A stretch of DNA of 64,000 bases from Anoplopoma fimbria (taxonomy: Eukaryota > Chordata > Actinopteri > Perciformes > Anoplopomatidae), in NCBI RefSeq assembly GCF_027596085.1, contig NC_072458.1, forward strand, positions 16,336,250-16,400,249. The letters are read 5' to 3'. Every line of letters starts with the position of its first letter. Positions within the stretch are counted from its first letter, which is position 1. Under the pieces are notes generated by a model. It was not told the origin of the DNA. It was given only the letters and a program-made list of their open reading frames with translations, and did no database searches. Below, piece after piece: positions 26,399 through 38,300 of this stretch. The translations under genes and the position numbers were made by a program.

Positions 26399-29300
26399 GC
26401 GTGCCGATCTAACCTAAGCCACTTTAACACTTCTCTTTCTCTCGCTCGCTTCTGTTCCTGCTTACCACTCGTGTTTTTAGCTTTGTAGTGTTTTATATTA
26501 GCTTCCACTTCGTCGCAGTGTGCTTCATTGAAGGTGCCCTGTGTTGGACATTGGAATTGCCCTGTTGTTCTCTTATGCCACTTTTTCATGCATTGCTGGA
26601 TAATTTTTTTATGATCTGGGTGATGCTTCATTACCCAATTTGCCGGTGTCAACACACCTCCTTTTGTCACTTTAGTCCCCATAAATACTTGCCTTGTGCT
26701 GATTGCCAGGGATCTGGGTATTTCCTGCTTTTGGTATGAGCCTTTGATTCTTATCACCATAAGTATGTTACCTACAGTAATACCTGGCTTATATTTTCTT
26801 CCTCTCACTGGATCAAATTTTACTGTTATTTTTCAGTCATCCTCCTTATATTAAACAATGTACTGGAACTTGCCTGTTTCTCACCTTACTCTCCTTGGGA
26901 CAACTGTGATGCTCAGCCGTGGATTTACTGTCACCCTATTTTCTTCTGTTATTCCACACTTCTCAGGTATTCCTGAGAAGTGTGGAATAACCTCCTTGAC
27001 CAGTGTCAAGAGTCTCTATTGAAGAGTGCTCATTGCGGATGTGCCTGCAGAATTTATGACGTTACAATTAATGTGGAATTTGTCCATATATATTTTTGAA
27101 TTGTAAAAGTAATACCAGTCAATCTGCTGTGGTAAATACTTAAAAACAGCTAAATAAGTATGTGTTTATATTTAGAACTATCTGTCACTCAGCTCTGCTA
27201 GCTTGATGTTTGTGAAGGGAATGACATTTGAAAATTCACTTTTTGATCTATTTTAGTTGAATGAATGAATGTGGGCGCCTTATATGTAATATTAGTCTGA
27301 TCCCAGATCCAAGTTGCATTGAACGGTGTAATCAAATTGGTCCAATTAACCTTAAGTATAATTTTGATCCAATATAATTGTGTTCAAGTTACTGTGTTAC
27401 TGTCAAACTCCCTTTTTTGTGTGGTAGTGTGGACTGCACAACGCGTCTGACAACGCCCTGCGTTTTGTCAAAGAAAACTTCCTGGCAGACGACAGTGTGC
27501 GACCAGTTGGAAGAAGTCTGACTATGGTATCTGCTGAGCACAACTACAGCCATCTGACTGTCCAAAGAGTCCAGGCTGCCTACAACAGAGACTTCACTGT
27601 CCTGTTTCTGCTTACAGGTAGGCCATGTGGGAGGCAAAATTCAAAATGCTTATTGTCATTCCGGTTATACAAGTATAATCTTGTGAAATGCTCTTACTAG
27701 GAGGCTCCATAAAAGGAAGAAAATAAATAGTAAATATATAAAGATATATAATATACAATATTATACAATTAATATAATAACAAAATAGAAGCAATGAAAA
27801 TATCAAGCTAAGACAACAGCAATCAAAAGGTTGCATGTTGCACAAGGATTTGATTGCACTTTGTGTGTGTGTAATGTGTGTGTTGTGAGCTGTGTGAGTT
27901 ATCTATTTAGTTGTCTTCTGGCCTGCAGACAAACAACATCTACTATAGCACATTATAACACATTATACATATTGAACATATTACACAACACCTGCAGCCT
28001 CAACATTATTTAAAATTATTATTGAGGTAGGCATAAATTAGTTTTTAAAACGGTTAAGTTAACATCAGAGGGCAAGAGCTTGTTCTCAAAGTGGAAAATA
28101 TGGGATGGATCAGACAATACCGCTTTCCTTTGTCCATGTACTGCTCATCCATCAACTTGAGAGACTGTTGTTCATTCTTCACCATGACCTTCATGGCAGT
28201 TTGTACCAGATGAGAAAACTAAGACTTTAACTGCACAAAGATTGCCATAGCATTCTGACATGCAGTATCGACTATGCTCTCTTATACAGCCTGGTAGAAA
28301 AGGAACATAATCCTCTGATACACCCCTTACAACCTGAGTCTGCGTAAAAGTATAGTCTCTGATGTAAAGGAGAACACAAGCTTTTAACATGGGCCTTCTA
28401 GCCAGGGTCCAGTCCCATCTCCTCAGTTTTTCTGACATTTAAAATGAGATAAAAACTCTCTTTCAGTTAAATAGACTGAAGGACTTGTGGTTCGATGGCT
28501 GTTTGGTCACTCGTTTGTGTATAATGTAAAAAGAAGTGGTGAGCTGACACAACCCTTTGGGGCACCTGTGCTGATTGATCAGGATTCTGAAAGAGTATAA
28601 TTGACCCTGACATGCTGGATTTGATTAGTTAAAAGGAAAAATACTCATCACCAACACTCATCAGTTTCAGTTTCTGAATAAGCAGATTGGGCTGAGTTTT
28701 ATTAAAAGCAGTGCGAAAATCAACAAATAGCAGGCGTGCATAGGCCTTTGTGTCTTCCCAGTGCTTAGTAGTCAAATAGGAGATACCATCTATCCATCAT
28801 CCATAACCACTTATCCTTTACAGGGTCGTAGGGGGCTGGAAGCAATCCAGCTGACATTGGGCAAAGGCAGGGCACACCCAGACTATTGCAGGGCTGACAC
28901 AAAGAGAAAGACAATGCTCACATTCACACTTAAGGGCGATTTAATGTCACCATTTAACCATAGTTGCATTTCTTTGGACTCCAGAGAACCCTGTTGGAAA
29001 CCACGCTGACACGGGGGAAACATGCACATTTCTCACAGTAGGGCCGTGCAGCCCAGGAAAGAACCTGTGTCCCTTTTGTTATATATTATATAAAGTAATA
29101 CCATTTGAATGGCGTCATCTGTACCGCAACCTTACTTGAAAGCAAATGGATGCATCTATTCCAGAACTGACATCTGCTTTGAGTACAGACACCATGTACT
29201 TTTCAAAGCGTTTCATTACAATTGAAGTCGAAGCTCATAGGTCTACAATCATTATTCTCAGTTGGACAATTTTTTTGGGAACTGGAATAATGTCCCTTTT

Positions 29301-32300
29301 TTCCCAAAGGGCAAGGACAGTTTGAGAGCCTACAGACTGCTGGAAAACAGAGCACCATGCTGTGGGGAGCCCGACTTCACAGGTCTTTAAGAGTAGAGCC
29401 GAGATGCCACTAGGGCCTTTGGATTTCTTTATACATACATGTCTAAAAAGTAACTGAGTCTTGGTGGGTTAATCAACAGCCTGAAGCTTGAATAAGTAGT
29501 TGAAATAGTCTCATGCACATTATTACAATCCAAAGAAAAGTTCAATTCAGTTTATTTTGTATAGCCCAAAATCACAAATTACAAGTTTGCCTCAGAGGGT
29601 TTTACAATCTGTACACATGCGACATCCTCTGTCCCGGTACCCTCACATCGGCACAGGAAAAACTCCCCTAAAAAAAGAAAACCTATGATTCATATAATCA
29701 CAGTAGTAAGCAGTGTAACGAAGGAAAAAAATTAAGACTACTTATAAAAGCAGCAATGACTATAGTAGAATTAAAATAATGATATAGGGAATAGTATTAG
29801 TAATGTGACTAATAATAATAATCGAAGTAGCAGTGGGTGTCAGCCGGGTCACAGCAGGAGGCATGACCACGGTCCAGGTACCACAACGATTCGTGGAAAC
29901 CTGCGAGGTGAGAAAGCAAAAAGGGCTTCAGGGTGGAAGCAAAGCCAATAAGCATAATGGTACATGGAATAGTAATAGTAATGTGACTAATAATAATAAT
30001 GGTAGTAGCAGTGGGTGTCAGCAGGGCCACAGCAGGAGGCACGATTTAGGGAAACCTGCGAGGCTAGAAGGCACAAAGACTCCAGGGTAGAAGCAAAGCC
30101 AATAAGCGTAATAGTACAGGGAATAATAATAGTAATGTGACTAATAATAATAGTGGTAGTAGCAGTGGGTGTCAGCAGGGCCACAGCAGGAGGCACGATC
30201 ACAGTCCAGATATAACCCCGATTCATGGGAACCTGCAAGGCGAGGACTCCGGGGAAGAAGCAAAATCAGTAATGTGCATAAATAGGAGGTTAATACATTA
30301 AGATGGAGGGAGAGAAGAGGTAAGATAAGATGGTGCCTGGCCAGTTAGAGCTTTATAGGTGAGTAGAAGAATTTTAAATTCTATTCTTGATTTAACAGGG
30401 AGCCAGTGCAGAGAAGCTAATACTGGAGTAATATGATCTATTTTCTTAGTTTTTGTTAGAACACGTGCTGCAGCATTCTGGATCAACTGTAAAGATGTAC
30501 AGTGCCCTCCAGAATTATTGGCACCCTTTAGTAAAAATGAGAAAAACGAGATGTGAAAAAAAATCTTTGTTTATCCTCATGATCTTCCATTCAAAATATT
30601 CACAAAAATGTAACCTTTAACTGAAGAAACATAATTGAAAGAAACATTAAATTCTTATCATGAAACAAATATTTTTCTCAAAAATATATGTGCCACAATT
30701 ATTGGCACCCCTTCATTTAATATTTTGTGCAGCCTCCCTTTGCCAAGATAACAGTTCTGAGTCTTCTCCTATAATGCGTGATGAGGTTGGTGAACACATG
30801 GCACTGGATCTGAGACCATTCCTCCATGCAGAATCTCTCCAGATCCTTCAGATTCCAAGGTCGACGCTTGTGGACTCTCCTCTTCAGCTCATCCCACAGA
30901 TTTTCTATGGGGTTTAGGTCGGGGGACTGTGATGGCCATGGCAAAACCTTTATTCTGTGGTCGGTGAACCATTTTTGTGTAGATTTTGAGGTGTGCTTCG
31001 GATCATTGTCCTGCTGGTATGTCCAACCACGGCCCATTTTAACCTTCCTGGCAGAGGCTGTTAGGTTTTCATTTAATATCTGCTGGTATTTGATGGAGTC
31101 CATGATACCATGTATCCTAACAAGATGTCCAGGGCCTTTGGAAGAAAAACAGCCCCACAACATCAAAGATCCGCCACCATACTTAACAGTGGGTATGAGG
31201 TGCTTTTCTGTATGGCTATCTTTCTGTCTACGCCAAACCCACCTTTGATGTTTGTTGCCAAAAAGCTCTATTTTGGTCTCATCTGATCATATAACCCGGT
31301 CCCATTGAAAGTCCCAGTAACGTTTGGCAAACTGTAGGCGCTTTAGTTTGTTGTTGATTGACAGCAGAGGCTTTTTTCTGGCAACCCTCCCAAACAACTT
31401 GTGGTGATGTAGGTGGCGTCTGATGCTAGTTTTGGAGACTTTCTAACCCCAAGACTCAACTAACCTCTGCAATTCTCCAGCTGTGATCCTTGGAGATTCT
31501 TTTGCCAGTCGAACCATCCTCCTCACGGTGCGTGGGGTCAATGTACACACACGTCCTCTTCCAGGCTGATTCTTAACATCTCCTGTCGCTTTAAACTTCT
31601 TAATTATGCCCTGATAGTGGAAATGGGTATTTTCAACTGTTTAGAGATTTTCTTATATCCATTTTCTGATTTGTGCAGCTCAACAACTTTCCGTCGCACA
31701 TCGTCACTGTGTTCTCGGGTCTTTCCCATAGTGATGAATGACTAAGGGAATTTGGCCTGTGTCACCTCATATTTATACCCCAGTGAAACAGGAAGTCATG
31801 GTTGACCACTTAAGAGTTCCTAATCAAACAGGTGAATTTAAAAATGTAAAATATGACTGGAATTATACTTCAGTTAGATTGTAATCATGAGATTTTCTAG
31901 GGGTGCCAATAATTGTGACACACATGTTTTGGGGAAAAATATTTATTTAATGGGCACTGTAAGAGACTTATTAGAGCAGCCTGATAATAAGGAGTTACAG
32001 TAATCTAGTCTAGAGGTAACAAATGCATGAACTAGTTTTTCTGCATCGCTTTGAGACAGGATTTGCCTGATTTTCGCAATGTTACGTAAATGAAAAAAGG
32101 CTGTCCTTGAGATCTGTTTTATATAAGAGTTAAAAGACAGATCCTGGTCAAAGATAACTCCGAGGTTCTTATCGGTAGTGCTGGATGCTAGAGCGATGCC
32201 ATCTAGAGAAACTATATCGTTAGATAATTGATTTCGAAGGTGATCTGGGCCTAGTAGAATAACCTCAGTTTTGTCGGAGTTTAACATCAAGAAATTGCAG

Positions 32301-35300
32301 GTCATTCAGGTTTTTATGTCCTTAAGACATGCTTGAAGTTTAGAGAACTTGTTAGTTTCGTCAGGCTTAATCGATAGATATAACTGGGTATCATCTGCAT
32401 ATCAATGAAAGTTTATTAAGTATTTTCTGATAATATTCCCTAAAGGAAGCATATATAAGGTGAATAAAATTGGTCCAAGAACATACCCTTGTGGAACTCC
32501 GTGACTGACCTTGGTTTTCATCGAGGTTTCATCGTTTACATATACAAACTGAGGTCGATCTGATAAATACGACTTAAACCAGCTAAGTGCGGCTCCTTTA
32601 ATGCCTATTAGAGTCTCCAGTCTCTGTAATAAGATTTGATGGTCAATTGTGTCGAACGCAGCACTAAGGTCAAACAATACAAGTACAGAGACAAGTCCTT
32701 TATATGATGCAATTAGAAGGTCATTTTCACCAGTGCTGTCTCTGCGCTATGATTCACTCTAAATCCTGACTGAAAATCCTCAAATAACCTATTGTTATGC
32801 AGAAACTTCCTGGCAGACGACAGTGTGCGACCAGTTGGAAGAAGTCTGACTATGGTATCTGCTGAGCACAACTACAGCCATCTGACTGTCCAAAGAGTCC
32901 AGGCTGCCTACAACAGAGACTTCACTGTCCTTTCATGTGTGAGATATTCATGTGGATGTCATTATCGACATCCACATGAATATTAAAATCCCCTACAATA
33001 ATAACTATCTGTTTTAAGGACTAAACTTGATAAGAACTCTGAAAATTCACATAGGAATTCCGAAAATACGGACCTGGTGCACGGTACACTATAACAAATA
33101 GAGTTGGCTGTAATGCTTTCCAGGTCAGGTTTGAAAGACTAAGAACAAGGCTTTCAAATGAGTTATAATTTAATTTAGGTTTAGGGTTTATTAATAGGCT
33201 TGAGTCAAAGATGGCTGCTACTCCACCTCCTTGGCCTGTGCCTCGAGGAATATGAGTATTAATATGACTTGGAGGAGTTGATTCATTTAGGCTAACATAT
33301 TCTTCATGACACAGCCAGGTTTCAGTAAGACAAAATAGATAAAAATGATTATCTGATATTAAATAATTTACTAGTACACCCTTAGATGACAGAGATCTGA
33401 TATTTAAGAATCCACATTTAATTTTCCTGTTTTGTTGCACTGTTGCATTGGTTGCCTTAACTTTTATTAGGTTATTTTGTATAACACCTCTTCTGTTGAC
33501 TTTTGATTTAAATAATTTAAGTGGCCGTGGGGCAGACACAATCTCTATAGGGTTTTGGGTGGGTAACTGGGTGGGTAACTGCTGTAATGGAAGCGCAGAG
33601 AAGTGTGAAAGACTGCAACTCTGCTTCCTGGTCATAACTCTGGGTTGTCATGGATTAGGTCCACTAATAAACTGGGTCAGATTTCTAGATATGAGATCTG
33701 CTCCATCCAAAGTGGGATGAATGCCGTCTCTCCTAATCAGACCAGGTTTTCCCCAGAAAGTCTGCCAATTGTCTACGAAGCCCACATTGTTTGCTGGACA
33801 CCACCTCGACAGCCAGCGGCGGAATGATGACATGCGGCTATACATTTAATTTAAACAACAAATAAAATCCTTCAATTCATTGCCTTTGAGCAGATCATCA
33901 TTAGTCATGAGGCACTTCTTATTTGTGCTCGTATTGGTTATAACTTTAATTTTCCCATAGTTTTTTTAGAGTTCATTGAGATACAATTCTGCTCTATAAT
34001 CTCCCTTTGCTTCTTTGTATCTCTCAAAATCTGGTTAAGTTTATTCTGCACTACCTTCAATCTGCTATATCCACATTTCTTAAAGTTTTTTTTTCCCAGT
34101 TGATGCAATAATTTACCTTCTCAGTTATATAAGGCTTATTGTTGGGGTACAATATTATGTCTTTTTTGATAACACCATCCACACAAAATTGTATTTAGTC
34201 TGTATTGTTCGGGAATTTACTATGTCTGGGTGGGAGAGCGCTTTGAGTGGTCGGAAGACTAGAAAGCACTTTACAAGCACAAGTCCATTTACCATTACAG
34301 TCCTCAGAATTCAGGTGTTCAGTGTTTCCCCCCGATTACAAGCTCTGACGATGACACTTGGCGCTGACGAACTGACTCACTATCAGACTCACTGACAGCG
34401 TCATGGTACAATGAGCAACATGAGAGTATGGGAAATTTACAATAAAGTGTTTCCTGTTTTTCTTTCCTTCCTTCTTTGATTGAAGTTGTATGAGTTTAAA
34501 TCTCAAAGTCCAGTTTGAGTTTGTTTCTAATATGTTGGAAAGAGCTGGGCTGTAGATTTGGGGATTTGGGCTGAATGATTTGAATGGACTGAAAAACCAG
34601 CACACATACTGAACCGCCCTCTGTTCACACACCTAATCATAACTAAAGTTTGATAAATTGTTTTGTTTTTTATGTTGTTTTAAAGGATCTCTATAGAGTC
34701 TTCTTGTCAACAAACCAATGGTATGGTTACAAAAACTACTTGGTTACAAAAACGACCCTCGATCTTTATTAGATCACGTTTGGCAGTTTTTCTTTGTGCT
34801 CACTGCAGTCTACTCAAAGGTAAACTTGGTTTACACTGTGATTTGTTCAGCTGATATTACAAAAGTGCATACTCTAGACTAATCTTCTATTCCAATTGTG
34901 AAGTTTGAGGAATAACTTTGCTTAAACAACGCATTGCCTGATAAGTCCTGCTTGTTATAGTCTGCATTATTGTGAAACACTTGACACTGTAACAGGAAGC
35001 TGTTCCTATTTAAATCTGCACACATTTGATCGTACACTTCCATTTTCTTTTACCATTGACTGGTGATTTCTTCAATTTTTTTTCAACTCTTGTTGAGAGG
35101 TAAATTTGTCTCTTACTGTCCTTTCATTAGTCAGTCTCATTGAACCATTATACAGTATTTTGTTCTCCATATACAAAACAAACCGTTCATACAAAATGAC
35201 ATCTATTTGTAAAGAGAAATGTATTACAAGCTAAGTATGAAAGACCATTCAAACATATAGAGTAATAGACATAGATGTTAGACATAAATGTCAATATAGA

Positions 35301-38300
35301 CATATGACTTGACCCAATCAAGCTGTTGTGGCAGGAGATTCTTAACTATACAACATTAGTGTATGTGATCTTGATGTTTTATCTGATAACTCTGGCATCT
35401 CAGACACCACGTTACCATCAAAACGAGACAGCTGTCCACTACATTAGTGCTGTTCATCAAGGAAGTCTGTCTGTTATAAAAATGTGACCTGTGTTTTCTC
35501 ACTGCTTTTGTTTTAGAGTCTGGTTACCTACACAAAGCTGTCCTGCTGCAGAGTGGGGCCCACATCATAGAGGAGGTCCAGGTTTTTGAGAACCCACAAC
35601 CTGTCAAGAGCATGAAGCTCTCCATACCCAAGGTACACATTTCATTATGATATTTTGGACTACATACATTCTAGATACCAATCCAAAGCATGAAGTTGTT
35701 AAGACAGAAGCCACCACTGAGGCAAAGACTCAAAAGCGCGACAATACCAGGACAGTTTCTAAAAACTTTAACCATTACATCGGCTGTTTCCTTGCCAGAC
35801 GGCATCTTGGACAGGGGAACCAAATTAACCATTTTAGAAAATCTGTCGAATACTGTCAAAATGGGGGGTAGCCCAGCGACAAAGTTCATGGAGATATCCG
35901 ATAAGGGAAGGTGTGGTATGGGCAGGGTCTGCAAGAACCGCTGTTTTAATATAGAACATGGTAAGCCAAACCCCAGGACGACAGGCTAGGCGGGAGGCGT
36001 GGACCCAGTGAATGACGTGAGCACGGAGAGAGGCAGACACAAAAAGCCGTCAGCAGTGAATGTTGGTGATAGTCCCTTTAACTCTTCTCTCAACCCCCCA
36101 CATAAATGTCCAAACCACAGAAGGGGGCAGGATAAATGAGGGAGGCTTGGGAGCATGGTCGGAGTCAAACTTAGCCCTAACCCTCAGGCTTAATGTTTTT
36201 ACAACCAGGGAGGTAAAACAGGGGAAAGTTGAAACGGTTAAAAAAGTAGGGCATACCTGGCTTACCTGACGTTGAGATGCTTGGGTTAGAATATACTCCA
36301 AATTCTTGTGGTCAGTCAATACAAACATTTTTTGCTCACGCTCACGCTTCTCTGCCTTGATGAACCGCTGGTGATCCAGCAGCCGCTGGAGGACCTAACG
36401 GATATGCTGGATGTGAGATTCCTCATCCGGGGATAAATTGAGGATTTCATCCAGGTAAAAAAACACAAACTGTTCAAGCATGTCCCGGAGTACATCATTC
36501 TCGAGGGCCTGAAATACGGCTGGAGCATTGACAGTCAAAAGGCATGATCAGACATTTATAGTATCCACTGAGAGTGTTAAAGGCTGTGTTCCACTTATCC
36601 CCCTCTCTAATTCTCTACAAGTGGTAGGCATTCCTGAGATCCAATTTGGTGAAAATCCTACCACCTTTTAGCTGTTGGAAAGCAAATAAAATGAGAGAGA
36701 GTGGGTACCTGTTCTTAATGTTCAGGTCATTCGGGCCATGGTAGTCGATGCAGGGGTGGAGGAACTTGTCTTTCTTGTCGACAAAGAAGAAACCTGCTCC
36801 AGTTAGAGAGGGACACGGTCTGTGTATTTTTGCATTGCCTCCCTCTTCGTAGCTGACTGCGAGTAGAGTCTTCTCATGGGTGGGGAAGTGCCAGGAAGAA
36901 GGTCAATGCAGTAGTCGTATGGTTGGTGTGGAGGGAGATTGCTCAGGCTTTATTGAAAAGTCTTTTAAGTCCATGTAGCAGGAAGGGACTCCAGACAGGT
37001 TGGAGAACTCGCCCTGGGCACCAATCGAGGGAAAAGTTGGATCCGGAGACGAAGCAGTAGCAGAGGACAGTCAGTCAGGTAACCTGGTGGGCGAAAAAGA
37101 CAATAAAAAGGTTGTCTTTGGGCTCTTCACAGGCACTTCTACTCAACGATATCACTGATGCACAGTAGATGTGTACCAATGATTTTCTTGGCGGTTTTAA
37201 TCGCCCGCTGTAGAGCCCTCCTGTCATGGGCCCTGCACTTCTTATGCCTGTATGTAATGTTTCCAGTCAGGATGCTTTCTATTGCTTTCTATTGCTTTAT
37301 TGTAAAAGTTAAAAAGAACTGTTTGCTTACAGAAACAGACGTTTATGGGCTTTCTTCACAAGGATGGAGATTTAAATTGTCAATGGACTTTTGATTGCCT
37401 TTCTAGTCTTCCGACCACTCAAAGCGCTTTTACACTACATGTCATTCACCCATTCATACGCAGATGGCCCAGCCTTTCAGGTTGTTTGCGATGCTGATTC
37501 CCAAGGACTTAAAACTGTTCACTTGCTCCATCGTCTTCTTGGTTTTACTGACTTTGAGTAGTAGTTTTTTCTCTGAGCACCACTATGAAAGATTGTTGAT
37601 TTCCTCTTTATAGGAAGTCCCATTGTTGCTTCTAATCCATCCGATGTAGTGTCAACTTCAAACTTCACAAGAGTTCTCTTCATGTTTTGGGTAGAAGTCG
37701 TGGGTGTACAGTGTGAACAGGAGGTTCACACTGTACAGTTCTTTGTGAGCGTCTTCTGTGTATCTGTTGGCTTTGTATGCAAACTGGTGACGGTTCAGAC
37801 TGGTTGAGATGTTGTTTTTGCTGCTGGAGAACCAGCTTCTCAAAGAATTTAATCAGAACGACTTTCAAAGAGGCATTTACAGTGCCTTGATCGAAACCAG
37901 ATTGCATGTCTTTAAAATTATTAAAATATCATATGAGATTTCAGTCAGGTAGCGACTAATTAGGGGTATGTATCTCACCATTTCAAGACAAAATTGTCTA
38001 TGGAGGTCGTCTTTAATTCCAAAAAAGTAAGAGTTATCTATACAACGATTGGATACAGTTCAATTTAGCAGTATTTGTATGTATGTATTTATATACAGAC
38101 GGCATTCAAAAAAGGGCTGCAGCTATGAACTATTTATGGAACTGAGTATTCTACCAAGTATTTGATTAATTGAGGAATTTAATATAAAATACTTTTGTTT
38201 TATTTAGGAGCAATAATAATAATACAAAATAAAAAATAAGATAGAAACCGCTAATTGTTTCCTTTTTAGAAAAATCTACAGTGGTATTGCTTAAATTACA

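Larger units (their letters stand above)
23040..26990 (-). mobile_element. Class I endogenous retrovirus remnant
   Basis: Minus-strand order from right to left is gag-like, protease, reverse transcriptase, RNase H and then integrase C-terminus. Family resemblance is to gamma/epsilon-type retroviruses. All frames are broken, most of the integrase is missing and no LTR pair was recognised. It lies in semaphorin intron 9, antisense to the gene. Boundaries are approximate. Confidence 0.8.
29541..33841 (-). mobile_element. L2 LINE, 5'-truncated and rearranged
   Basis: The tail is at the left (ttcaattcagtttattttg). The 3' UTR has about three tandem units (29790-30275), then the ORF2 C-terminus (30300-30498, 31960-32305), RT (32402-32803), endonuclease (33021-33635) and the end of ORF1 with its [14 protein letters not shown] motif (33645-33841). 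Three events disrupt it: a Tc1 insertion (30500-31959); loss of the endonuclease-to-RT stretch present in the 54-59 kb copy; and, at that gap, a fragment of semaphorin exon 10. It is itself inserted in an older non-LTR relic. Confidence 0.92.

Noticed and set aside
26338..26808. Histidine-threonine repeat protein
   Set aside because: The repeat is the (GT)n microsatellite read in one frame within a retroviral relic.
32803..32931. Alternative (mutually exclusive) semaphorin exon
   Set aside because: It lacks the first 47 bases, the last 14 bases and both native splice sites, and inclusion would shift the frame.
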